From Gliomastix tumulicola (lineage: Eukaryota; Ascomycota; Sordariomycetes; Hypocreales; Bionectriaceae), in NCBI GenBank assembly GCA_001599755.1, contig BCHX01000007.1:620001-684000 (forward strand): 64,000 nucleotides of DNA, read 5' to 3'. Within the stretch, counting starts at the first letter, position 1, and each line of letters begins with the position of its first letter. Shown here one piece after another: positions 10,679 through 21,231 of the stretch. A model generated the notes under the pieces. It ran no database searches. It was not told where the DNA came from and saw only the letters and a list, made by a program, of their open reading frames with translations. A program made the position numbers and the translations under genes.

Positions 10679-11327
10679 GGACGTGTCTTTTCTCAGGGGG
10701 TTCACTCGTGGAAACCGGAAGCTAGCCGTTGGTCCTCATATTTCGACTTGCGAGACATGAGAATGATTTTGAGGCGGGAGATTGATCTTAATTTCAAGCT
10801 AGCTAGCTAGCGAAGAAGAGAGTCAAGCAGGACAATTTAACGCAATGTTAGTCTTCCTCGCTTAACATAACTCTCACTTCCCATTATTCGTGATGACACG
10901 TCCCTAATGAGCTACGCGTATTGGATGGCGGATGAGTGAGCGCCAACACTAGCGTGGCCGGCTCACAGTGCGTTGGAGCTTTGAAGCTTCTGACGAGTAG
11001 CACTGCACAGGCACTCATACCAGGATCGGATATATCACCTAACCAATGAGACAGTAGCAAAACAAACATTTCCTACCAGAAGGAAGAGGTGAAGAAGGTG
11101 AAGTTACGTCATTAGATTCTATACCTAGCCGTGAGAGGCGGCAAAACCGTAGGCAGGGGAAGTGCGACGGCTGAACCTCAAGGGGCGACAGTGACTTCTC
11201 GCGATTACAAAAAGGAAAAAAAGCAGAATACGATGTCAGACCAAAAACGTCCAATCTCAGCGGATCCCAGGCCTGCACACCATCTGTCAAGTGGCTGGCC
11301 TCGTAACCACTCATCTCACACCTCGTC
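10679..11327. other. Intergenic between convergent genes
   Basis: Shared 3' region of the APH-like gene and the gene at 11328-13371. A (CTAG)n-type self-complementary tract at 10797-10811 is the only visible element. Confidence 0.5.
10797..10811. repeat. AGCT/CTAG tetranucleotide tract
   Basis: AGCTAGCTAGCTAGC is a perfect self-complementary short tandem tract in the 3' intergenic region. Confidence 0.6.
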
Positions 11328-13371
11328 CTACTCCTCCGGCTCCGAGACCGCGTCACGGTTCGAGCGCTGCTGCTGCTCCTTCTCCTCCTGCGCTTTCCGG
11401 CGGGCCTCCCACTCCCTAGTCTTCTGACGGAGGAGTGGCATGATGTCGATGCCGTCCTTGAAGATCTGGGTCTGAAGCATCGGGTCGTTCGACGGGTTGC
11501 CCAACATGGGAGGAGGCGGTCCCGGCATGGCGAACGGATTAAATCCCGGGGCATGATGCTGGTTCGTCCGGGCGGCGCGGCCAGACGCCGCCTCCTGCTC
11601 TTCGTCGTCGCCTGTCTCTTCCTCGTCGTCGTCGCTGCTCACAGTCTGCGCCTGGTTGTCGTCGTCCTCGGGGCCGTTCTCCGCGACAGCGTTCTCGTCA
11701 TTGTCCACCATGACCTGCAGCGCCGGCTCGACGCCCGGGTGATACGCCGACTTGAAGTTGTTCTTGACGACGATCGGTCCCGCAAGGTCACTCTCCTGTG
11801 TGACCTTGCCCCAGATCCTCAGCAGCGGACGCGCGATGAAGTCCACGGCCCGTCCCTCGAGCGTCCGCGGCACAGCCTCATCGTTGGTGTTGTCGCGCAC
11901 CCGCGCCTGCATCAGGTCCGTCGCGCTGCCACGCGTCCTCCTGACGTAGGGAAAGCCGTGCTGCCAGCGCGTCGCCGGGTCCCGCCACGAGATGTCCATG
12001 ACGAGCGGGGAGCTGATCAGGATGAGGTCGAGGCGCAGCGCGCGGTGCGCGATCTCGTTGAGCTCCGTCTCGGCGCGCCGGATCTGGTCAAGGGCCGCCT
12101 CGTCGGGCTGCGGCGCGAGGTTGAGGTGGCGGAAGGGGTCGAGGATCTTGGCCTTGAGGCGGCCGGCGGAGGTGTGGAAGCCGTGCTTGGCGAAGAGCAT
12201 GCGGGCGTTGGCGAACTTGGCGGCGCGGTACCACGTGGGCGCGTCGGGGTTGAAGGGGACGTTGTTGGTGTCTGTGAGGAGATGTGTCAGTCAGCCAGCA
12301 AGTCTTTGCTCGGAGAAACTAGTGAGTGAGAGATGGCGACTTACCCTCCCAGCTCTCCTGGAACTTGCGCCAGGCAAGCCACTGCTCGCCCTGCCACTTG
12401 TCGGCGGGCGCGTCACGGGAGAGGAGCTGATCATAGATGATCCTCCAGACTGCGAACAAGCCGAGGTTGGTTAGCAAGGATGTTCTCGAAGTAGCAAACA
12501 GAGATAATAACAACTCACCCCAAGCGCACATCAGCGCCTTGTACCCATGCTCCTGCGGCGTCTCCAGCCAGACCTTGGCCTTGGGAGCCCACGCCATGAG
12601 CCAGTCCTTGTCCGCGTACCGGATCGTGTCCCACGTCGGTGCCTTCTTGAACATGATGTCGACCCACGAAGCGATGGCCGCGTCGATCTTCTTCATCGCC
12701 TTCATCGTGTCGCCGGTGTGGTCCTGCGGCGCGAAGAGGTTGGGATGCACCCAGCGGTAGTGCTGCACCGCCGTGTCGACCTCGGCGTCCTGGACCTTGC
12801 GCTCCTCGAGACGACGGTGATGCTCGCGGATCTGATCCCGCAGCGCCCACGCCTCGATATGGATGCGCGAGCCGAACCGGGACGTAGACCACTCCTCCGC
12901 GTCGTTGAGGAGCTCCAGGTCCGTGTCGAAGACGCCACTCAGACGTCCGAAGAAGTCCTCGGGCGCCTTGGTGAGGTCTCCCGCGCGCGCCTCGGGCCGC
13001 GGCGAGGGCGTCTGGTCGCTGAAGTCGGGGCTGTTGTAGCCACCACCACCACCACCACCACCCGGCGAGCCGTTCTTACCAGCAGGCGGAGAAGGAGGAG
13101 AAGGAGGAGGAGGCGTAGCGAAGCGAGCGCGTCGGCCGAGGGCGGGCGCCTTGCCCTTGCCCTTGGCAGGGGCGGCCTTCTTCTTCGGCGCCGTCTTCTT
13201 GGGAGCAGGGGCCTTGGTCTTGGGCGCTGCCTTGCCGCGGGCTGGAGCCTTGGGTGCGGGTGCCGGCTCTGGGGAGGGAGAAGGGGCGGCCGCGCGGCCG
13301 CGAGCCTGGCGCTTGGTTGGTCTCTCGTCGGCATTGGCGGACGTCGCCTTGCGAGTTCTGCCTGGGGCCAT
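11328..13371 (-). CDS. Uncharacterised protein with basic Ala/Pro/Lys-rich N-terminus
   Basis: Three exons (12519-13371, 12345-12449, 11328-12271) give 633 aa. I do not recognise a family. Residues 1-75 are rich in Lys, Pro and Ala with short basic motifs (TKRQARGR, APKKTAPKKK) resembling chromatin-associated tails. A proline-rich stretch and a run of eight glycines follow. Residues from about 135 look globular, with many Trp residues (for example WALRDQIREHH, WVHPNLFAPQDHTG). The C-terminal part ends in an acidic Asp/Glu tract, then a charged coiled-coil-like tail (KTREWEARRKAQEEKEQQQRS). The first intron (69 nt) has no in-frame stop, so an unspliced reading would run on and be misread. An in-frame ATG lies further upstream, but MAPGRTRK is the more natural start. 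A nuclear role is a guess from composition only. Confidence 0.75.
13040..13062. repeat. CAC trinucleotide repeat (polyglycine tract in the coding strand)
   Basis: A CCA/CAC triplet run inside the first exon of the gene at 11328-13371 encodes eight consecutive glycines. It is a potential length-polymorphic site. Confidence 0.7.
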
Positions 13372-14754
13372 GATGGCGAGCAGGAGGATTGTCGGACAGG
13401 TGGACAAAAGAAAGTGATGGAGGGTGTGGAAAGGTGGGATGGAAGGCGGTGAAAAGGTCAAAGGAAGACTGTGATGGCGATACCGCTCAGAAAGGATGGG
13501 TTGTGAGGACGGAAGAAAGGAAAGGAACTGGCACAGAGCGAACGGAAGGTTTTAACTGTTGACGAACAGCCGTGGCAGTCATTGCTTGCATTGTATTGTG
13601 TTGTCCTTTATTGGCGGTGATTGAACAAAGCAAATGACTAACTAAAAGACGATGCTGAAGCGAGGGCTCGTGCCATTCAGCGAGGCAAAGAAGGCATTGT
13701 TAGGCGGGTCTGGGGTGATTGTCGGTGACACACAGAAAGGTGACTGGCCGCTACCTCAGTTTTCAGTGACTTCTGGGCAGAAGACCGCCCCGATCGTAGC
13801 GAGGTGGCTTGGTCGTGTTTCCTGTTAGTCAGGGAATTCCGAGCCCATGGTGAGAGAGTACTCTACGCTGTGACTCGGACAAGCAGTCCCAGGCTGGGGG
13901 ATACCGGCTTCTGGGCGCTCGCTTACCGCAATTACACTCAAACAAAGCGTTGTCAACGACTTTCAGGCCATCTTCAGTCCCTTCCACCCCCATATGATGA
14001 TGAAGGGCCTCTTTGTCGATTTCTTTGTCAACGGCCCCGTCTGCCAACAAAGGGATTTGCCGAGGCATGCAGGAGGTGTGCAGCGTTAACCAGGAAGTCT
14101 ATGCCTAGGGATAGATACATCATTTTTCAATCACATCGCATCGCCCGTAGGTTTCAAAGGAGAAAGAGGCGGCCCTTGTAATCAACAAAAAGATTGCACG
14201 GTCGTGTGCGGTCAGCACTGATGAGTGACAAAGGCGCCGTTCAGTGCCTAAGCGCGGTTGCAAAGGTAAGTAGTCTAAATGACCAGACACGCGACAAAGG
14301 AGCCGTGGCCTGCCTCTCCCCACGCGGCTGATGATAGAACCGACGAGACGACTTCAAAGGAAGGTAGAACCCGCAAAGAATTCAGATGAGCATCAAGCAA
14401 ACACAGACGGCGCGTCGTCTCTCCGATCTCCACCGTGAGGTGGTGCTTGGCAGAGCATCTGGCCCACATATTGCACTGAGATGAAGACAGCTCTGGGTGT
14501 GTCAGGTTGCCCGTATTCCAATGTTGACAGTCTGGCTGCGCTTCAGACGGGAGTTTTTCTACGTTTGTATCGCTCGTAGATACTAGGTACTGCATTTTCT
14601 CGTACTCACGATCGATGCCCTGCGAGTAGATACAACAGGCAGACAGGGCAATTTGACGCGTCGCTGGGTGGTGGGTCACAACAAACCCTTCAGTCTTCGT
14701 CCCCGCACAGTCCATTCATAAGTTTCTTTGACATCGCCATAATCATAGCACAGA
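13372..14754. other. Intergenic
   Basis: The promoter of the gene ending at 13371 and the 5' flank of tRNA-Thr. No supported gene is seen; the open frames at 13804-14181 and 14275-14715 lack domains and splice logic. Confidence 0.5.
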
Positions 14755-14826
14755 GCCCGCTTAGCTCAGTGGTAGAGCGTTGCACTCGTAATGCAAAGGC
14801 CGTCGGTTCGACTCCGACAGTGGGCA
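14755..14826 (+). tRNA. tRNA-Thr(CGU)
   Basis: A 72-nt intronless cloverleaf. The 7-bp acceptor pairs with one G-U; D stem is GCTC/GAGC; anticodon stem TTGCA/TGCAA encloses CTCGTAA, giving anticodon CGT for ACG threonine codons. T stem GTCGG/CCGAC encloses TTCGACT. Intact A and B boxes and a T5 run downstream support a normal Pol III gene. Confidence 0.95.
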
Positions 14827-15715
14827 AACCAGCCCGCGAGCTTCGTGCAATATCTTTTTGTCCCTTCACGCTCTGAACACACATATCCAATATTTTTTCC
14901 CTTCCTTTTCCATTCGCACACCATCTTTATACCCGAGCATTCACGCCCTGTTAGATACATACCTCCGCTTCCGGTCTGAGACAGCCCGGAGTCTATCTCC
15001 CCTTTTTTCCCTTTTTTCCAGTGAGTTTCAATCCTGCGCAGAATGAATCCATAGACAAGACCTCCAGCTGTGTTTGACCACTCAAGCAGGCCACAGGAGC
15101 GCAAGCCTACCCTACATCTCAGACCTCAGACACCTCGCGGGACAGCTTCAAATATTCCAGCGCTGCTACTGATATTATAATTTCACCATTTACGATGCTC
15201 TCACTCACATTCTTTCTCCGACGAAATAGCCCGTCAAAGTGTAGAGAATGTACAAGGTGGCGTGATGTCGAGGCAGGTCACGTTTGCTGTCAACATCCCA
15301 GAGCTGAACTCCTGCACTTGGGTTACATCTCCCCCCAATCCAGCCGAAGCCCCGGCCAAGAGTCACCATAAGAGCCCAATGAAAACAGCGCACCTATCTC
15401 CCTTTCTACCTTCCCTTCCCCGGCTGCTCACTGCAGATGGCGCTCGCTAAGCAAGCCACATATGCGTAAGCTTGCCGGCGCGATGCCCCGTTGGGAAGGT
15501 CATGATGCTCTGTTCCGCCCCCAAGTTTTTCAGCTTCGCTTCCATCCCATCCACGAAATAGGCACCTGGTGAAGCTCTGGAGGCCGTATGAAGAGCTTCG
15601 GGGACATAAAAGGTCAGTGGAGACCTCGCGGTGTCGAGGATCGCCGTCTGGGGACAGCGACATCGCTTGTACTTATTATCTGTCGTGAGTGAGCTTGCCA
15701 CACGATATTGACAGT
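14827..15715. other. Intergenic
   Basis: tRNA-Thr trailer followed by the presumed promoter of the subtilase. No further feature recognised. Confidence 0.5.
14855..14859 (+). terminator. Pol III terminator of tRNA-Thr
   Basis: A T5 run 29 nt after the tRNA 3' end. Confidence 0.5.
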
Positions 15716-17014
15716 ATGCGCCTCTCAGTCCTCCTCTCCCTGCTGCCTCTCGCGCTCGGCGCTCCCCAGCCGTCCGCCCGCAGCGCCCCGGCGCCCCTCC
15801 TCCGCCCCCGTGACGCCGACGCGGGCATCGCCGACACCTACATCGTCAAGTTCAAGGACGGCAGCGCCCTCGCCCAGCTCGACGATGTCTTTGGCACGCT
15901 GAGCCTCGGCGCGGACGTCGAAGTCGAGCACGTCTTCAGCGGCCTGTTCAACGGGTTCTCCGGGAAGCTCGACGGGGAGACGCTCGATGTCCTGCGCGAG
16001 CACCCGGACGTCGAGTTCATCGAGCAGGATGCCGTCGTGACGGCCAACTACGTCGAGCAGGCCAACGCGCCCTGGGGTCTCGCGCGTCTCTCGTCCCGCA
16101 CGCCCGGCGCGACGTCCTACTTCCACTACCCGACGGGCGGCATCGGCACATGCGTCTATGTCATCGACACGGGCATCGACGCCACTCACCCTGTACGTCG
16201 TTCCACCGACTCACCGAACTTGTCACTGACTCTCCCAATCAATCCCAGGACTTCGAGGGCCGCGCCGCCCACGTCGCCAACTACGCCGGAGGCTCCAACA
16301 CCGACGCCAACGGCCACGGCACGCACATCGCCGGCATCATCGGCGGCAAGACCTACGGCGTCGCCAAGAAGGCCTCCGTCTACGGCGTCAAGGCCCTCGG
16401 CGACAGCGGCTCGGGCACCATCTCGGGCATCGTCGCGGCCATCAACTTCGTGCCCGGGGACGCGGCCTCTCGCAGCTGCCCCAACGGCGCGTACATCAAC
16501 CTGTCCATTGGGGGCAGCTTCTCGGCCGCGATGAATTCCGCGGTGGCGTCGTCGGTGCAGAGCGGCGTGTTTGTGGGTGTGGCCGCGGGGAACTCGAATG
16601 CCGATGCGGCGAGCTTCTCGCCTGCGTCGGAGCCGTTGGCGTGCACGGTGGGCTCGATCGACAGGACGGATGCGAGGGCGAGCACGTCCAACTATGGCGC
16701 TGCTGTTGATATCTTTGCCCCCGGGCGGGACATCATCTCGACGTGGCCTGGTGGCGGCACGGTCAGTGACTCTCTCCTCTGACGATGTTTGACATTGTTG
16801 TGTGCTGACGCTTCTGCAGCAAACACTCTCCGGCAGCTCCGTGGCCACGCCGCACGTCGTCGGTCTGGCTGCGTACCTCGGCTCGGTCCTGGCGCCTGTC
16901 AACCCGGGCGGTCTCTGCGCTCGCATCCAGGAGCTTGCGACCCGGGGTGCTCTCAGCAACATCCCTGCCGGCACCGTGAACCTCGTCGCTTTCAACGGAT
17001 ACCCGAATCTGTAG
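15716..17014 (+). CDS. Subtilisin-like serine protease (S8A, proteinase K type), secreted
   Basis: Three exons (15716-16192, 16249-16761, 16820-17014) give 394 aa. A signal peptide (MRLSVLLSLLPLALG) precedes an I9 inhibitor propeptide with DTYIVKFKDGSA and ending before NAPWGLARLS, where maturation normally occurs. The catalytic triad is Asp151 (VIDTGID), His182 (NGHGTHIAG) and Ser337 (GSSVATPHV). The oxyanion Asn lies in the GNSNADAASFSPAS region. The active-site serine motif has Ser and Val where GTSMA is usual, a tolerated variation. Introns of 56 and 58 nt fall directly after ATHP and before the catalytic-serine exon. It is expected to be an extracellular endopeptidase for nutrition or host-tissue degradation. 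Confidence 0.96.
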
Positions 17015-17768
17015 ATGGACGTCATACGATGTGATGGTAAGAGGAGCGCGCTGTGGGAGATTGTAGTCGGTATATTTTCTGCTTCGAGATGAATATAACA
17101 CGAGTGTCATACTGTGTCATACTGTTTAACTTACAGTAGAATCGACTGCTACGGGTTAGCTGATATGGTGCTTCAACGATACATGCTGTCTATGGGTGGC
17201 GTTTCGTAGACAGCATCGCTGGCACTCCCACCGAGCCCTTTTAGGGCATCAGTCGACTAAGGGGGCACTCATAGAAACCAGGGCAATGAGGCACAGTGCT
17301 TGTGATCTCTGCATCACTCATACCCAGACACACCATTCACGCGAGAGCACAAAATCTTCAGCAAAAACGTTTTTGATCTATCGTAACGAATGTAAAGCAA
17401 TACTTCATCCTACCCATCCAATATCATGTATCATAAACAAGGCCAATCCATGCATGTATCATAACCAGAACACAACCACCGAGCTCAACACTCTATTTGC
17501 CAAACATTGTAATCGCGACAAGACAAGACAAAGGAGAAGAAATGAAAAGAAAAGAAAAGAAAAGAAAAAAGGTTCCAATCTTGATTATCACGACAAAGGA
17601 GATAAGACAAGACAAAAAGGAAAAATTAAGAAATAGGAAAAAAAAAAAAAAAAAAAGAATTTGGACAAAAGAGATCAGCTCAGCTCAGCTCACCCGACTT
17701 CACTTCATTCATTCATTTCATCTTTTTTTTTTTTTTTTCAAAACAAAGGCCAGGCCAGGTTGCTTCTT
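17015..17768. other. Intergenic between convergent genes, A/T tracts
   Basis: Shared 3' region of the subtilase and the adenylation-reductase gene. It contains AAAAG-type pentamer repeats (17535-17570), A19 at 17638-17656, repeated AGCTC units near 17680 and T16 at 17723-17738. No coding region is supportable. Confidence 0.6.
17638..17738. repeat. Facing poly-A and poly-T tracts
   Basis: A19 and T16 tracts lie 66 nt apart and could pair in a transcript. They sit just 3' of the minus-strand gene. Confidence 0.6.
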
Positions 17769-20700
17769 CTAAGAGTCCCAGATGGCACCAAAGGCGTTGA
17801 TGCCACGCGACTCGAGCCCGTAGACGACCTTCTTGGTGATCTTCTCATTGGCAATGATGACGACGGCCTCGGCGTTGTGCGCCTTGGCCGTGTTGTACGC
17901 CATCTTGACGAGGTCGGGACGGCCCAGCACCTTGGTGTTGTGGATGATGGCGCCGGGGATCCTCCGGCGGATGGTGTTGCACATGTCCTCGCCAAAGGTC
18001 TTCTCCGGGTTCGGCGTCGACCAGATGAGCTGGATGTCCGCGGGGTTCTGCTGGATGTGGCCGAGCAGGGGACCGATTCCGGAGCCCGTGCCGATGAGGA
18101 CCATGCGGTTGAAGAGCGTGGCGATGCGCATGACGCCGGCCGTCGGCACGCCGCGGACCCAGATCTTCTCGGGCGGGTTGGCGATGATCTTGCGCGTCCA
18201 GTCGCCCGCGTTGGAGACGACCATGGAGTAGCCGCGCGGGTACCCGTTGACGGCCTCGGGAGCGGCAATGGTCGCGAAGGAGTGCCACTCGGTGAGCGGG
18301 GTCGTGGACAGACGGGCAAAGGCGCCGTTGGTGGGCACGGTGTAGTTGAAGTGCAGACGGACGGCGTGGTCCGAGAGACGCTCGGCCTTGACGGGGACCT
18401 TGCGCAGCCAGAACCACGACTGGGCGATGCTGAGCGTGGCCACGACGAGCAGCCAGATCGGGGGGGTGACAAGCAGGGCATCGCCGAGGGACTTGTCGCC
18501 GCGGGTGTCGTTGGCGCTGCAGACGACCTGCGCCCAGAAGAGGCCCAGCATCGTCCAGCCGACGAAGCGGTGCACGTGCTCGAAGTTGTTGTGGTACTTC
18601 CTGCGGATGGCCGGGTACGCCATGGTGAGGTTCACGACGTAGAGGCCAGTCAGGATCCACGAGATGGACTTGGTGGCGGCCGACTGCGGGCCCCAGGAGG
18701 CGTTGCAGTTGGTCTCGCCGTTGCACACAATGTCGCTGATGTTGGCAGCCAGCAGCCAGAGCGCAGAGGCCACGGCAGCGCCGGAGTGAATGCCGCCAAA
18801 GTGGTAGATCTTGGCACACCGGACACGGAACCAGAGCGGCCACGAGGTGGGGATGTTGACGAAGATCTCGTACAGCGCGTTGATGAGGAACTCCTGGCGC
18901 ATGAGCACGGCGAGCACCAGGTTGATGGCGACCATGTTGCTCAGCCAGGCGCGCTGGAGGTCCGTCAGGACAAGGGCGATGGCGGCGGCGATGTTGAGCA
19001 GGCCGACAATGGAGAAGAGACGGCGGTAGATGATGGCGACGCGGAACTTGAGGCCGCGGGCCTTCTTGCCGAGGACCTTCTCGGGGACAGGGGCATCGAT
19101 GTCGTAGATGGGCTCGGTGACGGCCACGGCGAGGGCCTTCTCCTTCTCCTCCCTGATGCTGGAGCCCGACGAGGACGAGCCGTCGGTGATGTGCTCGAGC
19201 GTGGACTGCGACGAGTTGGGAGTGGGAGTCGCAGTGGTCGTGGTCCAGGTAGGAGTGTCGACACTGAGAGCCTGGACCTTGAGCGCCCGCCTGTCGATCT
19301 TGCCGTTGGGGGTGAGAGGCAGAGAGGGGAGGAAGTGCCACTTGGTCGGCACGGCGTAGTACGGCTGGCGATGGGCGAGGTGGTCCTTGACATCCTCAGG
19401 GTCAAGAGTCGCAGGAGTGACGAAAGCGTGCATCTCGTTGTTCACCAGGAGAACAGCAGCGCGATCGGCCTGAGGGAAGGAGGACAGCGAGGCAGCGACA
19501 CCGTCAAGCTCGACACGGAAGCCCTTGAGCTTGACCTGGTCGTCCTGTCGGCCAATGATGGCGATGGAGCCATCCTCAGTCCAGCGACCGAGATCACCAG
19601 TGTTGTACATCCTGGAGCCGTCGGCAGCAAAGGGATCGCGCTTGTACATCTGCGCGGTCTGCTCAGGGAGGCCGACGTAGCCCCTGGACACACCGAGGCC
19701 ACCAGCCCACATGGTGCCCGGCTCGCCGTCGCGGACAGGCTTGAGGTCGTGGTCCAGGATGTACACGTTGTTGTTGGGCGTAGGCCTGCCAATGGTGAGC
19801 GGAGCACCCGGCTCATGCAGGCCCATGGTGTTGACAATGGTCGTCTCCGTGGGACCGCAGCAGTTGTAGTAGGAGACGTGCGACGCCCACAGGTCGGCGA
19901 GCTTCTGGTTGCTGGCCTCGCCGGCGGTCGCGACGACCTTGATGTTGGGGAAGTTCTTGGGATCGTACTGGGCGAGGATGCTGGGCGTGCACATGAGGAC
20001 GTCGATCTGCTTGAGGGTCTTGGGCCAGCTGGAGCCGCGGAGGACGAGAGTGCCTCCGTTGCACAGGGCACCGAGCATCTCCCATGCGGCTAAAAGAGGA
20101 GAAATGGAAGGTTAGCATGGCAGCAAAGGTCTTGAAACGTGATTAGGCGAGAAGGCGGGATGTAACTTACCCATGTCGAAGCCGATGTTCAGGACCTGGC
20201 CGACACGCGTGCCGGTGGTGATGCCGAGGCTGCCAGGCACGTTGCAGACGAGGTTGGTGACGTTGCGGTGAGTGACATCGACGCCCTTGGGGGTGCCAGT
20301 GGTGCCTGAGGAGTGTTAGTCAGGCATCAGCAATGATCATGATAACGGTGGGTTCGACATACCAGATGTGTAGATGACATAGCAGCCATGGTCAGGCTCG
20401 GCCAAGTCATCAAGAGGCAGATGCTTAGCGTAAAGGTCATCCTCCTCCACCTTGCCCCCCTCCTCGTCAATCACAACAATGTTGGTGACCTCAAGGTCCG
20501 CAACACGGTAGTGAGTCGACCGGATGACAAGGACAGTGCTCGAGGAGGCACCCGTCTGCGTGGCAATGTGCTGGAGGGTCGTGTCCGGGACCACGCGGCC
20601 GTCGAGGGGCACATACTGCGCACCGCAGGACAGGACGGCAACGATGCCGACGAGCATGTCGATGCCCCGCGTCACGACGATGGGCACCCGGTCGCCGGGC

Positions 20701-20903
20701 ACCACGCCGAGGGAGCGCAGCTTGCGGGCGAGGCGGGCCGCCCGCTGGGAGAGCTCGCCGTAGGTGACTTGCCTCACCTCAGGGGCGGAGAAGTCGCGGA
20801 CGGCAACGACCTCGGGCTGTGTAAGGGCATGGTGGTTGAAGGCGGAAGTGACGGTCAGGAACTGGGGAGTGCTCCTGGGACCGAACATCTTGCTCGAGGC
20901 CAT
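17769..20903 (-). CDS. NRPS-like adenylation domain fused to a membrane ferric-reductase/FNR-like module
   Basis: Three exons (20363-20903, 20171-20305, 17769-20089) give 998 aa. Residues 1-about 520 are an AMP-forming adenylation domain: P-loop SGTTGTPKGV (split by intron 1), NIGFDMAAWE, YNCCGPTETT, MYNTGDLGRW, IIGRQDDQVKLKGFRVEL, and the A10 lysine in LTPNGKIDRRAL. No LGGxS-type carrier domain follows. Instead there is a Ser/Thr-rich linker, then several membrane helices containing His pairs (YHFGGIHSG, FEHVHRFVGW). Next is a ferredoxin-reductase-like part with an FAD motif like HPFTxxS (EWHSFATIA) and an NAD(P)-binding GTGSGIGPLL. Such adenylation-membrane fusions occur in fungal NRPS-like families (from memory). 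The acyl or amino-acid substrate and the reductase role are unknown. No biosynthetic partners are adjacent. Confidence 0.9.
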
Positions 20904-21200
20904 CTTGAGATGCTCTGTGTGTAGGTGTGTCTGCTGAAAGGAAGAGGCAGAAGGATGAGGAGCAGGAGGGAAGGATGGATGGATGGATGGATAAGATGGG
21001 AGCGGGAAGCTTCAGATATAGGCAAGTCCCAGTCGACCAGAGAGTTCAGAGCAGGGCTGGAAGACAGCCACTAGCCTGTTGAATCGTCACGAGAAGCGGG
21101 AAGATCGATGACAGCTTGTGATCGGGTGATGGCAGATGTGATAGAGGGAGGGTCTTGGTAGTGGTGGATGAGGGGTGAAGATGTTATGTGATGAGGATGG

Positions 21201-21230
<30 letters not shown>
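21201..21230. repeat. (TGA)10 microsatellite
   Basis: Ten perfect TGA triplets, about 300 bp upstream of the adenylation-reductase start. Confidence 0.9.

Positions 21231-21231
<1 letters not shown>

Noticed and set aside
11553..13452. Plus-strand open frames of 258 and 301 codons
   Set aside because: Antisense to the three-exon gene at 11328-13371; Arg/Leu/Val-rich with no domain.
17638..17738. Retrotransposon insertion marked by poly-A and poly-T
   Set aside because: No target-site duplication or element body lies between the tracts; more likely simple 3' flank repeats.
17661..20093. 810-codon plus-strand open frame
   Set aside because: Antisense shadow of the adenylation-reductase gene with low-complexity Asp/Val/Gly composition.
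17769..20903. A secondary-metabolite gene cluster around the adenylation gene
   Set aside because: The neighbours are a protease on one side and gene-free DNA on the other; no tailoring enzyme, transporter or cluster regulator adjoins.
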